A stretch of 64,000 bases of DNA from Microbacterium croceum (GCF_023091245.1 NZ_JAHWXN010000001.1:1426001-1490000), one strand, 5' to 3'. Counted from the first letter of the stretch, positions 8,055-23,928 are shown. Notes: generated from the letters alone by a model not told the origin. Numbers and translations: made by a program.

Positions 8055-9535
8055 GCGAGGATCTCAGGCGGCTCGCGAACGGCGTGCTCTGGCCGGGCTT
8101 CTTCGGCACCGAGGCTCCGGCCTGGCTGCTCGACGAGCTACGCGGCGGTCTCGCCGGGGTCGTGTACTTCGGGCAGAACATCGGTGCGGGCCTCCCGGCG
8201 CTGAGCGCCTCGATCCTGGCGGCGAACCCGGATGCGCTGATCGGTGTCGACGAAGAGGGCGGCAGCGTCACCCGCCTCGAATCGGCCGAGGGATCCACGA
8301 TCCCCGGTGCCGCTCAGCTCGGTCTGCTCGACGACCTGGTCGCCACCGAGCGCACAGGCGCCGAGCTCGCACGCCGCGTCGCAGCCGTGGGCGCGAACGT
8401 CGTGCTCGGCCCGGTCGCCGACGTGAACACCGACCCGCGCAACCCGGTGATCGGCGTGCGCTCGTTCGGCTCCGACGAACACCTGGTGGCACGCCACGCG
8501 GTCGCACAGATCGACGGCATCCAGGACGGCGGGGTCGCGGCGTGCGTCAAGCACTTCCCCGGTCATGGCGACACCCATCTCGACTCGCACCATGCGCTGC
8601 CGGAGATCTCGCTCGACATCGAGGAGTTCGAGCGGGTGCACCTCGAGCCGTTCCGCGCGGCCGTCGAGGCGGGCGTCGATTCGATCATGACCGCGCACAT
8701 CGTGGTTCCTGCGTGGGGTGAGGCCCCGGCGACGCTGAACCCGCGCATCCTCGGCATCCTCCGCGGCTGGGGATTCGACGGCGTCATCATCACGGATGCG
8801 CTCGACATGGCCGCGATCCGCGAGACCGTCGGCATCGGCGGAGGCGCCGCGCTGGCTCTGGCGGCCGGAGCCGATCTGCTCTGCATCGGAAACCCCACCA
8901 ACCCCGGACAAGCGGCGCTCCCGGATCAGGACCTGCGTGACTTCCTGGCCGCGCGCGACGGCATCGTCGCGGCATTGCAAGACGGTTCGCTCTCGCGAGA
9001 GCGGGTCGAGGAGGCGTCGCTTCGCGTCGCGGCTCTGGCGACCAAGCTCCGCGCCGCTGCCGCCACGTCGGTCGCACCCACCGACGATTTCGATGCGGCG
9101 GAGATCCTTCGTCGGGTGATCACGGTGACGGGGGAACGGCCGGCGTCGGCTACAGCCCTGGCCGTGGTCGATGCGCGTCGTCGGTCCACGCTCGCGGTCG
9201 ACAGCGCGGCCGCGTACGTCGCCGGCTCCCTGGCCGGTGACGACCGACGCATCCGGCTGGACGTCGCGAGCACCGAGGTCGAGGAGCAGGACCGCGTGCT
9301 CGACGAGATGACGGCGCATGCCGGCACCACCGTGATCCTGATCGATCGACCGGATGCCGACACCGCGCAGCGTGCGCTCGTGGAGCGCGCCGCCGTCCGC
9401 GATCCGCACGCCGTGGTCGTGAATGTCGGTCTCCCCGCGCGCACGCCCCTGCCGTTGCCGACCGTGGAGGTTGCCGCGGCGAGCCGGGTCGGAGCGCAGA
9501 TCGCCCGCGAGCGCCTGCTCGGCAGGGCCGGCTGA
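8051..9535 (+). CDS. nagZ: Beta-N-acetylhexosaminidase, glycoside hydrolase family 3
   Basis: The product has 494 residues. The GH3 N-terminal domain shows DEEGG (67-71), KHFPGHGDT (167-175), the DSH dyad (D178/H180) that NagZ enzymes use as general acid/base, and GVIITDALDM with D249 as the likely nucleophile. A C-terminal alpha/beta domain (~330-494) follows, as in two-domain Gram-positive NagZ. No signal peptide was seen, so it should act in the cytosol on imported substrate, releasing GlcNAc from muropeptide or chitin fragments. ATG overlaps the MalG-type stop. A general beta-glucosidase is less likely given KHFPGHG. Confidence 0.87.
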   Translation: MSEDLRRLANGVLWPGFFGTEAPAWLLDELRGGLAGVVYFGQNIGAGLPALSASILAANPDALIGVDEEGGSVTRLESAEGSTIPGAAQLGLLDDLVATERTGAELARRVAAVGANVVLGPVADVNTDPRNPVIGVRSFGSDEHLVARHAVAQIDGIQDGGVAACVKHFPGHGDTHLDSHHALPEISLDIEEFERVHLEPFRAAVEAGVDSIMTAHIVVPAWGEAPATLNPRILGILRGWGFDGVIITDALDMAAIRETVGIGGGAALALAAGADLLCIGNPTNPGQAALPDQDLRDFLAARDGIVAALQDGSLSRERVEEASLRVAALATKLRAAAATSVAPTDDFDAAEILRRVITVTGERPASATALAVVDARRRSTLAVDSAAAYVAGSLAGDDRRIRLDVASTEVEEQDRVLDEMTAHAGTTVILIDRPDADTAQRALVERAAVRDPHAVVVNVGLPARTPLPLPTVEVAAASRVGAQIARERLLGRAG

Positions 9536-9549
9536 GTCGAGGACCTTCG

Positions 9550-10434
9550 GTGGACGCAGATGTTCTCGCGCTGGTGCGGCGCTCGGTCTCACGGCTGAGC
9601 GCCGCTGAAGCGCGCGTGGCCGAGACCATCCTGGCCGATCCGACCCTCGTGATCGATCTCGCGATCACGGATCTGGCCAAGCTCTGCCAGACATCGCTGT
9701 CCACCGTGGCCCGGTTCGCCCAGTCGCTGGGATTCAGCGGCTATCGAGAGCTGCGCGTCGCCGTCGCCCGCACCGTCACGCTCGAACAGGCGCAGCAGGC
9801 GCGCTTCAGCCTCGACACGACCGCGATCGACCCAGGCGATGAACCGGCAGCGATCGCGGCGAAGCTCGCCGCCCAGGAGATCGACGCGATCGAGAAGACC
9901 GCGCTCGGCATCGATGCCACAGCCCTCGATCGTGTCGCGCACGCGCTGGTCGACGCCCGGCACATCGACCTCTTCGGCCAGGCCGCCTCCTCTCTGACGG
10001 CGCAGGATCTGCAGCTCAAGCTCTCGCGCATCGGCTGTTCGGTCTCGCACTCCGCCGACCCTCATCTCGCCGTCACCACGGCATCGCTGCGCACCGCGGA
10101 AGACGTGGCCATCGCGTTCTCGCACGGCGGCGAGACACAGGAGACCGTGCGGGCGCTCGAGGTCGCGCGCGACGCCGGCGCGCTCGTGGTGGCTGTGACG
10201 AGTGCGGAGGAGTCCACGCTCGCGGGGGTCGCCGACGTGGTGCTGCTCACACACGCGCACGAATCGCCGTTCCGCATGGCAGCGATGTCGAGTCGCATCG
10301 CGCAGCTCGCCCTGGTCGATGTGCTGTTCGTGCGCGTCGTGCAGCTGCGAGGGGAACCCGTCGTGATCCCGCTGCAGCGTACGCACGACGCCGCCGTGTC
10401 CCGGCAGCGGCCTCGGCAGAACGCTCAGGACTGA
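9550..10434 (+). CDS. RpiR/MurR-type transcriptional regulator (HTH + SIS)
   Basis: The product has 294 residues. The N-terminal HTH_6 domain contains ISDLAKLCQTSLSTVARFAQSLGFSG-type helices at ~35-65. A SIS sugar-phosphate domain covers ~125-260 (IDLFGQAASSLTAQDLQLKL, IAFSHGGETQETV). Family members sense sugar phosphates such as MurNAc-6-P or GlcNAc-6-P and control amino-sugar genes. The start is GTG 9550 with GAGG ~8 nt upstream and only 14 nt after nagZ, so it is probably the last gene of the sugar operon and its local regulator. Confidence 0.87.
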   Translation: MDADVLALVRRSVSRLSAAEARVAETILADPTLVIDLAITDLAKLCQTSLSTVARFAQSLGFSGYRELRVAVARTVTLEQAQQARFSLDTTAIDPGDEPAAIAAKLAAQEIDAIEKTALGIDATALDRVAHALVDARHIDLFGQAASSLTAQDLQLKLSRIGCSVSHSADPHLAVTTASLRTAEDVAIAFSHGGETQETVRALEVARDAGALVVAVTSAEESTLAGVADVVLLTHAHESPFRMAAMSSRIAQLALVDVLFVRVVQLRGEPVVIPLQRTHDAAVSRQRPRQNAQD

Positions 10435-10441
10435 CGCGCCC

Positions 10442-10457
10442 GCAGCCGGACGGCTGC
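10442..10457. terminator. Short hairpin after the RpiR gene
   Basis: GCAGCCG and CGGCTGC form a 7-bp stem with a 2-base gap, directly after the regulator stop and before the peptide-transporter promoter. The loop is too tight to be a strong terminator without fraying. Confidence 0.35.
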
Positions 10458-10503
10458 CTGAGGCGTCTGCCGCCGTCGATACCGGATTGCAACCTGGATG
10501 CGT

Positions 10504-10532
10504 TTGGCATCTGTGGATCCGCTGGGTAGCGT
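10504..10532 (+). promoter_or_regulatory. Sigma-70-type promoter of the peptide ABC operon
   Basis: TTGGCA (10504-10509) and TAGCGT (10527-10532) are separated by 17 bases. The box ends 76 nt before the binding-protein ATG, giving a leader of about 70 nt. Confidence 0.55.
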
Positions 10533-10608
10533 CGAGGCATCACCGTGTCCAGAGGCGACGACGCCTCGGGAACGCGCAACGAAGCGCCCGACAGGGAAGG
10601 TACACACA

Positions 10609-12282
10609 ATGCACCAATCAGTCACGCGACGGCGAGGACTCATCGCCACAACCGGAGCCACGCTCGCGGCTCTCGTCCTGGCAGGATGCGTCGCCAGCGA
10701 TCGAGGAGACGGGGGCTCCGAGGGATCAGGGGATGTCGACGGCACCTTCGTGTTCGCCGCATCATCCGACCCCGCCAGCCTCGACCCGGCCTTCGCTCAG
10801 GACGGCGAGAGCTTCCGCGTCTCGCGTCAGATCTTCGAAGGACTCGTCGGCACGAAGCCCGGAACCGCAGACCCCGCGCCGCTGCTCGCCGAGAGCTGGG
10901 AGTCGTCGGACGACGGCATGTCGCACACCTTCGCGCTGAAGGAAGGGGTGACGTTCCAGGACGGCACTCCGTTCAACGCCGAAGCGGTCTGCGTCAACTT
11001 CGACCGCTGGTACAACTGGACCGGCCTCGCGGCATCCGAGGCCTTCGGCTACTACTACAACAAGCTCTTCAAGGGGTACGCGTCCAACGCCGCCGACGCG
11101 GTGTACAAGTCCTGCACGCCCGACGGCGACTACTCGGTCACGATCGAGCTGAACAAGCCGTTCGCCGGCTTCGTGGCGTCGCTCTCTCTGCCGTCCTTCT
11201 CGATGCAGAGCCCGTCGGCGATGAAGGAGTTCGGCGCGGACGACGTGAGCGGCTCTGCCGAGGCTCCGGTGCTCTCCGAGTACGCGACAGCGCACCCGGT
11301 CGGCACCGGCCCCTACCAGTTCGACGAATGGGCGCCGGGCGAGCAGGTCACGCTCACGTCCTACCCCGACTACTGGGGCGACAAGGGTCAGGTCGACAAG
11401 ATCATCTTCCGCACGATCGACGACCCGACCGCCCGCCGCCAGGCGCTCGAGTCGGGCTCGATCGACGGCTACGACCTGGTCGGTCCGGCCGACACCAAGG
11501 CGCTCGAGGACGACGGCTTCACCATGGTGTCGCGCCCGCCATTCACGATCCTTTACCTCGCCTTCAACCAGGCGGTGCCGGAGCTGCAGGACCCCAAGGT
11601 CCGTGAGGCGCTCTCGTACGCGGTCGACAAGGACGCGCTCATCAGCCAGGTGCTGCCGGAGGGCACGCAGAAGGCGATCGAGTTCGTGCCCGAGGTCGTC
11701 AACGGCTACAACCCTGACGTGACGACCTACGACTACGACCCGGAGAAGGCGAAGGAGCTGCTCGCCGAGGCCGGCTACGACGAGGCCAAACCGCTGAAGC
11801 TGACCTTCAACTATCCGGTCAACGTCTCGCGTCCGTACATGCCGGACCCCGAGCAGATCTTCACCGTGCTGTCGTCGCAGCTGTCCGAAGTCGGCGTCGA
11901 GACCACCCCGGTCTCGGAGGAGTGGGTCGAGTACCTCGACCGCACCACCGGCACGTCCGACCACGGCATCCACCTGCTGGGTTGGACCGGCGACTACAAC
12001 GACACCGACAACTTCGTCGGCGTCTTCTTCGGACAGAAGAGCTCCGAGTGGGGCTTCGACAACCCGGAGCTGTTCCAGAAGCTGGCCGAGGCGCGCGGCG
12101 TCTCGAACCTCGAGGAGCAGACCGCGCTGTACGAGGACATCAACGAGATGGTCGCCCAGTTCATCCCCGGAATCCCGCTCGCACACCCGGCACCGACGCT
12201 GGCGTTCGATCCGCGTGTCAAGAGCTACCCCGCCAGCCCGGTGAACGACGAGGTCTTCACGGACATCGTCCTCACCAAGTAG
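10609..12282 (+). CDS. Peptide/oligopeptide ABC transporter substrate-binding lipoprotein
   Basis: The product has 557 residues. A basic N-region (TRRRGL), a hydrophobic core and the lipobox LAGC give a lipoprotein signal. The mature part is a SBP_bac_5 (DppA/OppA) domain: AASSDPASLDPAFAQDGE, LVGTKPGTADPAPLLAESWE, HTFALKEGVTFQDGTPFNAE, GTGPYQFDEWAPGEQVTL. This class binds peptides and, in some lineages, muropeptides or nickel chelates. ATG 10609 follows AGGGAAGG at good spacing. It sits directly after the amino-sugar operon, suggesting uptake of the peptide part of cell-wall fragments. Confidence 0.9.
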   Translation: MHQSVTRRRGLIATTGATLAALVLAGCVASDRGDGGSEGSGDVDGTFVFAASSDPASLDPAFAQDGESFRVSRQIFEGLVGTKPGTADPAPLLAESWESSDDGMSHTFALKEGVTFQDGTPFNAEAVCVNFDRWYNWTGLAASEAFGYYYNKLFKGYASNAADAVYKSCTPDGDYSVTIELNKPFAGFVASLSLPSFSMQSPSAMKEFGADDVSGSAEAPVLSEYATAHPVGTGPYQFDEWAPGEQVTLTSYPDYWGDKGQVDKIIFRTIDDPTARRQALESGSIDGYDLVGPADTKALEDDGFTMVSRPPFTILYLAFNQAVPELQDPKVREALSYAVDKDALISQVLPEGTQKAIEFVPEVVNGYNPDVTTYDYDPEKAKELLAEAGYDEAKPLKLTFNYPVNVSRPYMPDPEQIFTVLSSQLSEVGVETTPVSEEWVEYLDRTTGTSDHGIHLLGWTGDYNDTDNFVGVFFGQKSSEWGFDNPELFQKLAEARGVSNLEEQTALYEDINEMVAQFIPGIPLAHPAPTLAFDPRVKSYPASPVNDEVFTDIVLTK

Positions 12283-12303
12283 GTCTGACCGATTGACATG
12301 TCG

Positions 12304-12334
12304 GCCCCGGTCCCGCGCACGGCGGGACCGGGGC
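12304..12334 (+). promoter_or_regulatory. Intercistronic hairpin between binding protein and permease
   Basis: A perfect 13-bp inverted repeat (12304-12316 / 12322-12334, loop GCACG) lies 22 bases after the binding-protein stop and 31 bases before the permease start. In ABC operons such structures stabilise the upstream mRNA or partly terminate, so binding protein is made in excess. No T-run follows. Confidence 0.6.
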
Positions 12335-12365
12335 ACGGCGTACCTTCTGATCAACGGAGATCTTC

Positions 12366-13370
12366 TTGCTGCGCACCATCGGCAGGCGACTGCTATTCCT
12401 CATCCCCACCCTGTTCGGGCTCAGCATCCTGCTGTTCGCCTGGGTCAGGGCCCTCCCCGGTGGCCCCGCGGTCGCCCTTCTCGGTGAGAAGGCGACTCCC
12501 GAGGCCGTCGCGAGAGTCAACGAGCTCTATGGCTTCAACAAGCCGCTCATCGAGCAGTACTTCATCTGGGTCGGACGTCTCCTGCAGGGGGACTTCGGCA
12601 CCTCGATCCAGACCAACCGACCTGTCGTGGACGAGTTCCTGCGACGGTTCCCCGCGACTCTCGAGCTGAGCGTGATGGCGCTGATCTTCGCGATCGGCGT
12701 CGGCATCCCGCTCGGCTACTGGGCCGCACGCCGTCACGGCAAGTTCAGCGACCACGCCTCGGTCGTGCTGAGCCTGGTCGGCATCACCATCCCGGTGTTC
12801 TTCCTGGCGTTCATCCTCAAGTACATCTTCGCGGTGCAACTGGGATGGCTGCCGTCGGACGGACGACAGAATCCGCGGATAGACGCCACGCATCCCACCG
12901 GGTTCTACGTGTGGGACGGCATCATCACCGGGGAGTTCGACGCGGCGTGGGACGCGATCCTGCATCTCGTGCTGCCGGCACTGGCGCTCGGCACCATCCC
13001 GCTCGCCATCATCGTCCGTATCACCAGGGCCAGCGTGCTCGAGGTGCAGAATGCGGACTATGTGCGCACGGGCCGTGCCAAGGGCGTCGGATCCTCGACG
13101 CTGCGCAACCGCTTCATCCTGCGCAACGCCATGCTCCCGGTGATCACCACCATCGGGCTGCAGACCGGGCTCCTCATCTCGGGGGCGGTGCTCACCGAGA
13201 CGGTGTTCGCGTTCCCGGGGATCGGCTCGTTCCTCGCACGGGCGATCTTCACCCGCGACTTCCCGGTGCTGCAGGGCTTCATCATCTTCATCGCGATCGC
13301 CTACGCCCTGATCAACCTCGCCGTCGACGTGTCGTACAGCTTCATCGATCCGAGAGTGAGGGTCCAATGA
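12366..13370 (+). CDS. Peptide ABC transporter permease (DppB type)
   Basis: The product has 334 residues. The N-terminus LRTIGRRLLFLIPTLFGLSILLFAWVRALPGG and the motif GEKATPEAVARVNELYGFNKPLIEQYFIW are classic DppB/OppB. The EAA-type loop (YVRTGRAKGVGSSTLRNRFILRNAMLP) docks the ATPase. Six membrane helices are visible. The start is TTG 12366, with CGGAG upstream. The gene ends in ATGATG, where a short frame and then the DppC-type gene follow. Confidence 0.9.
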   Translation: MLRTIGRRLLFLIPTLFGLSILLFAWVRALPGGPAVALLGEKATPEAVARVNELYGFNKPLIEQYFIWVGRLLQGDFGTSIQTNRPVVDEFLRRFPATLELSVMALIFAIGVGIPLGYWAARRHGKFSDHASVVLSLVGITIPVFFLAFILKYIFAVQLGWLPSDGRQNPRIDATHPTGFYVWDGIITGEFDAAWDAILHLVLPALALGTIPLAIIVRITRASVLEVQNADYVRTGRAKGVGSSTLRNRFILRNAMLPVITTIGLQTGLLISGAVLTETVFAFPGIGSFLARAIFTRDFPVLQGFIIFIAIAYALINLAVDVSYSFIDPRVRVQ

Positions 13371-13404
13371 TGACTCGCACCATTGCTCCACAGGAGGTCG
13401 CGTC

Positions 13405-14355
13405 ATGAGCGTCGCCCTTCCTCCCGCCCAGGGCGGCGGTCTCATCGACACCGTCGCCATCGCCCAAGCCGATCTGAAGGACGGCCCCGGCGGCTTCTGG
13501 CGCGACGTGTTCCGCAGACTGCGTCGCAACCCGACCGCCTGGATCGGCGCCGGCATCGTGCTGCTGTTCGTGCTGGTCGCGGCGCTCGCACCCCTGATCG
13601 CGCCCTATCCGGAGACCGCGCTCCCCGGGGCGAAGTTCATCACCCCGACGCACATCCCCGGACCGGGTGAGCTGCCGGAGTTCCCGCTCGGACTCGACCG
13701 CTTCGGCGGCGATGTGCTGTCGAAGCTCATCTGGGGCGCGCAGGCATCGCTGCTCATCGGCGTGATCTCGACCGCCATGGGTCTGGTGGGCGGCATGATC
13801 CTCGGCCTCCTCGCCGGAACCTTCGGGGGATGGGTCGACACGCTCATCATGCGCATCGTCGACATCATCCTGTCGGTGCCGAACCTGCTGCTCGCGGTGT
13901 CGATCGCCGCGATCCTCGGGCAGACCCCGTACGCCGTCATGATCGCGATCGGGGCCTCCCAGGTGCCGATCTTCGCCCGCCTGCTGCGGGCATCGATGCT
14001 GCAGCAGCGCTCCAGCGACTACGTGCTGTCGGCTCAGACCCTCGGTCTCGGTCGCGGGTCGATCACCATGTCGCACGTGCTGCCGAACGCCATCGGTCCG
14101 GTGATCGTGCAGGGGACCCTGACGCTCGCGACCGCCGTGATCGATGCCGCCGCGCTGTCGTTCCTCGGTCTCGGTGGAGGACGGCCGGAGACGGCGGAGT
14201 GGGGGCGGATGCTCACTTACGCCCAGGCGGAACTGGCGATCGCGCCGTGGTTGGCGTTCCTCCCCGGTATCTGCATCGCGGTCACTGCGCTGGGCTTCAC
14301 GCTGTTCGGTGAAGCGCTGCGCGAGGCCATGGACCCGAGAACGAGGGCACGATGA
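13405..14355 (+). CDS. Peptide ABC transporter permease (DppC type)
   Basis: The product has 316 residues. It contains the DppC/OppC N-terminal region (FWRDVFRRLRRNPTAWIGAGIVLLFVLVAALAPLIAPY), GLDRFGGDVLSKLIWGAQASLLIGV, and the EAA loop around YVLSAQTLGLGRGSITMSHVLPN. ATG 13405 has a strong AGGAGG 8 nt upstream. The gene overlaps the ATPase gene by ATGA. With the DppB-type permease it forms the transmembrane pore. Confidence 0.9.
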   Translation: MSVALPPAQGGGLIDTVAIAQADLKDGPGGFWRDVFRRLRRNPTAWIGAGIVLLFVLVAALAPLIAPYPETALPGAKFITPTHIPGPGELPEFPLGLDRFGGDVLSKLIWGAQASLLIGVISTAMGLVGGMILGLLAGTFGGWVDTLIMRIVDIILSVPNLLLAVSIAAILGQTPYAVMIAIGASQVPIFARLLRASMLQQRSSDYVLSAQTLGLGRGSITMSHVLPNAIGPVIVQGTLTLATAVIDAAALSFLGLGGGRPETAEWGRMLTYAQAELAIAPWLAFLPGICIAVTALGFTLFGEALREAMDPRTRAR

Positions 14356-16031
14356 ACGCCAAGAACGAGAATCACACATCCGGCGCACCGCTGCTGTCGG
14401 TGCAGGGACTGGCGGTCGACTTCGCCACCATGGACGGCGTCGTGCACGCAGTCGAGGGGGTGGACCTCGACATCACCGCGGGGGAGACCGTCGCGATCGT
14501 CGGCGAGTCCGGCTCGGGCAAGTCGACCACCGCGATGGCGATCATCGGGCTGCTGTCCGGCGGCGGTCGCATCGCCTCCGGCAGCATCCGGCTCGACGGA
14601 CACGAGATCACGCACGCCTCGGAGCACGAGCTGCGGGCGATCCGCGGACGCGACATCGGGCTGGTGCCGCAGGATCCGATGTCGAACCTGAACCCGGTGG
14701 CCAAGATCGGCACCCAGGTCGCCGAGACCCTGCTCGCCCACGGTCTCGCGACCAGGCAGAACGTGCACGAGAAGGTCGTGCAGGCGCTCACCGCGGCAGG
14801 CCTGCCCGATCCGGAGAGGCGCGCGAAGCAGTACCCGCACGAGTTCTCCGGCGGCATGCGACAGCGGGCGCTGATCGCGATCGGCCTCGCCTGCAACCCG
14901 CGGCTGCTGATCGCGGATGAGCCGACCAGTGCGCTCGACGTCACGGTGCAGCAGACGATCCTCGACCAGATCGGGGCGATGACACGGGAGCTCGGCACCG
15001 CGGTGCTGCTCATCACGCACGACCTCGGTCTCGCGGCCGAGCGCGCGGAGCGGGTCATCGTGATGCATCGAGGGAAGGTGGTCGAGCAGGGGTCTGCGCG
15101 GCAGATCCTCGAGGCGCCACAGCATCCGTACACGCAGTCGCTCGTGAAGGCCGCGCCGTCGGTCGCCGCCGCGCGACTGCGACCGGAGGCCTTCCACGTC
15201 GAGGAGCGTGATGCCGAGTCGGAGCCGCAGGCAGCGGCCTCCGCCGACAACATCGTCGAGATCGAGAACCTGACCAAGGTGTACCCGGTGCGCGGTCGCG
15301 GCGAGGACTTCGTCGCCGTGAAGGACGTCTCGTTGGCGATCCCGCGCGGCGAGACGGTCGCGATCGTGGGCGAGTCCGGGTCAGGCAAGACCACCACCGC
15401 ACGGATGCTGCTCAAGGTGGTCGAGCCGACCAGCGGTCTCATCCGCTTCGAGGGCAAGGACATCTCCTCGCTGAGCAAGGCAGAGACGCGAGATTTCCGC
15501 CAGCGCGTGCAGCCGATCTTCCAGGATCCGTACTCGAGCCTGAACCCGATGTTCACGATCGAGAGGCTGATCTCCGAACCGCTCGACTTCTACCGGCGGG
15601 GGAGCGGGGCCGAGCGACGTGCGCGGGTACGGCAGCTGCTCGACGACGTGGCACTGCCCTCGTCGATGCTGCGGCGCTATCCGTCTGAGCTCTCCGGCGG
15701 GCAGCGTCAGCGCGTCGCGATCGCCAGGGCGCTCGCGCTGTCGCCGGACCTCATCGTGTGCGACGAGCCCGTCTCGGCGCTCGACGTACTGGTGCAGGAC
15801 CAGATCCTGACGCTGCTCGGCGACCTGCAGCGCGAGTACGGGCTGAGCTACCTGTTCATCTCGCACGACCTCGCGGTGGTGCGCCTGATCAGCGACTACG
15901 TGTGCGTCATGAAGGACGGTGAGCTGGTCGAAGCGGCCTCATCGGAGGAGATCTTCACCAATGCGCGCGACCCGTACACGCGCCGTCTGCTCGCCTCGAT
16001 CCCCGGGAACGAGCTGAACATCGCGTCCTGA
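14352..16031 (+). CDS. Peptide ABC transporter, fused double ATPase (DppD-DppF)
   Basis: The product has 559 residues with two complete ABC domains in one chain. Domain 1 has Walker A GESGSGKST (~50), signature FSGGMRQR (~165) and Walker B LLIADEPTSALD. Domain 2 has GESGSGKTT (~343), LSGGQRQR (~457) and LIVCDEPVSALD. Each is followed by the oligopeptide-type C-terminal tail (QHPYTQSLVKAAP; RDPYTRRLLASIP). The fusion replaces separate DppD and DppF subunits and powers the two adjacent permeases. It is the last gene of the operon. Confidence 0.92.
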   Translation: MNAKNENHTSGAPLLSVQGLAVDFATMDGVVHAVEGVDLDITAGETVAIVGESGSGKSTTAMAIIGLLSGGGRIASGSIRLDGHEITHASEHELRAIRGRDIGLVPQDPMSNLNPVAKIGTQVAETLLAHGLATRQNVHEKVVQALTAAGLPDPERRAKQYPHEFSGGMRQRALIAIGLACNPRLLIADEPTSALDVTVQQTILDQIGAMTRELGTAVLLITHDLGLAAERAERVIVMHRGKVVEQGSARQILEAPQHPYTQSLVKAAPSVAAARLRPEAFHVEERDAESEPQAAASADNIVEIENLTKVYPVRGRGEDFVAVKDVSLAIPRGETVAIVGESGSGKTTTARMLLKVVEPTSGLIRFEGKDISSLSKAETRDFRQRVQPIFQDPYSSLNPMFTIERLISEPLDFYRRGSGAERRARVRQLLDDVALPSSMLRRYPSELSGGQRQRVAIARALALSPDLIVCDEPVSALDVLVQDQILTLLGDLQREYGLSYLFISHDLAVVRLISDYVCVMKDGELVEAASSEEIFTNARDPYTRRLLASIPGNELNIAS

Positions 16032-16061
16032 GGCCCGGTCGTCGAGCCCCATCGCGCCCGC

Positions 16062-16101
16062 CGAGACCCACCTATCCAGACGTCTGGACGGGTGGGTCTC
16101 G
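16062..16101. terminator. Terminator-like hairpin after the peptide operon
   Basis: An outer 11-bp stem (16062-16072 / 16091-16101, CGAGACCCACC) encloses an inner perfect 14-base palindrome TCCAGACGTCTGGA (16075-16088). It lies 30 bases after the ATPase stop and before the rpoB promoter. Confidence 0.65.
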
Positions 16102-16174
16102 ACGCGGACGGTGGGTGTCGAGGTATCCGGGCGGCGTCAATACCGCAGCATCCGAGATTGGTCAAGGACTGAGC

Positions 16175-16203
16175 TTGCCATGTCGCCGAATCGTGCGTAT
16201 AGT
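16175..16203 (+). promoter_or_regulatory. rpoBC promoter
   Basis: TTGCCA (16175-16180), a 17-base spacer and TATAGT (16198-16203) form the best sigma-70-type promoter in the window. The predicted 5' leader before rpoB is about 115 nt. Confidence 0.75.
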
Positions 16204-16328
16204 TGGTAGTTGCGCTCGCTTCTCCCTGCCCTCATATGGTGGTCGGCATCTGTTGAGTCTTTGAGCGCACACTCCACCTGACGACAAAGGAATCGAGAAG
16301 CCCTGCGGGGCTCACGGAGGTTATTCCC

Positions 16329-19832
<3,504 letters not shown>

Positions 19833-19834
19833 CC

Positions 19835-19879
19835 CTTCGACGGGCTCAGGGACCCAGTGGGTTGCTGAGCCTGTCGAAG
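19835..19879. repeat. Inverted repeat in the rpoB-rpoC gap
   Basis: CTTCGACGGGCTCAG (19835-19849) pairs with CTGAGCCTGTCGAAG (19865-19879) with one G-T wobble. The loop contains CCCA/TGGG. The sequence resembles dispersed REP-like palindromes (CTTCGAC..GCTCAG) seen in many bacterial genomes. It may modulate the rpoB/rpoC ratio as an mRNA hairpin, which is inferred. Confidence 0.6.
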
Positions 19880-19919
19880 CCCCCGATTTCTTCAGAAGAA
19901 TTCCGACACAGGAGAATTA

Positions 19920-23795
<3,876 letters not shown>

Positions 23796-23811
23796 GTACT
23801 GAGTGACTGAG

Positions 23812-23845
23812 AAGGCCCCAGGCGATTCGCCTGGGGCCTTCTTCG
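23812..23845 (+). terminator. rpoC terminator
   Basis: A 13-bp GC-rich stem (AAGGCCCCAGGCG, 23812-23824 / 23828-23840) with a 3-base loop is followed by TTCTTC. It lies 17 bases after the rpoC stop. Confidence 0.85.
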
Positions 23846-23871
23846 TGTCCGGGGGGGGTCTCGCCTTCGGA

Positions 23872-23928
23872 GGAGGTCGAGCGCTTTGACGGAGGTCGCG
23901 CGCTTTGACGGAGGTCGCGCGCTTTGAC
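23872..23928 (+). repeat. Three 19-bp tandem repeats downstream of rpoC
   Basis: Units at 23872-23890, 23891-23909 and 23910-23928 follow GGAGGTCGCGCGCTTTGAC. The first differs at one base and the last two are identical. A GG remnant of a fourth copy follows. The repeat lies in the intergenic space between the rpoC terminator and the convergent lipoprotein gene. Confidence 0.85.

Noticed and set aside
23872..23928. Reading the 19-bp tandem repeats as a CRISPR or as iterons of an origin
   Set aside because: There are only three abutting units without spacers, and no Rep gene or AT-rich melting region nearby.
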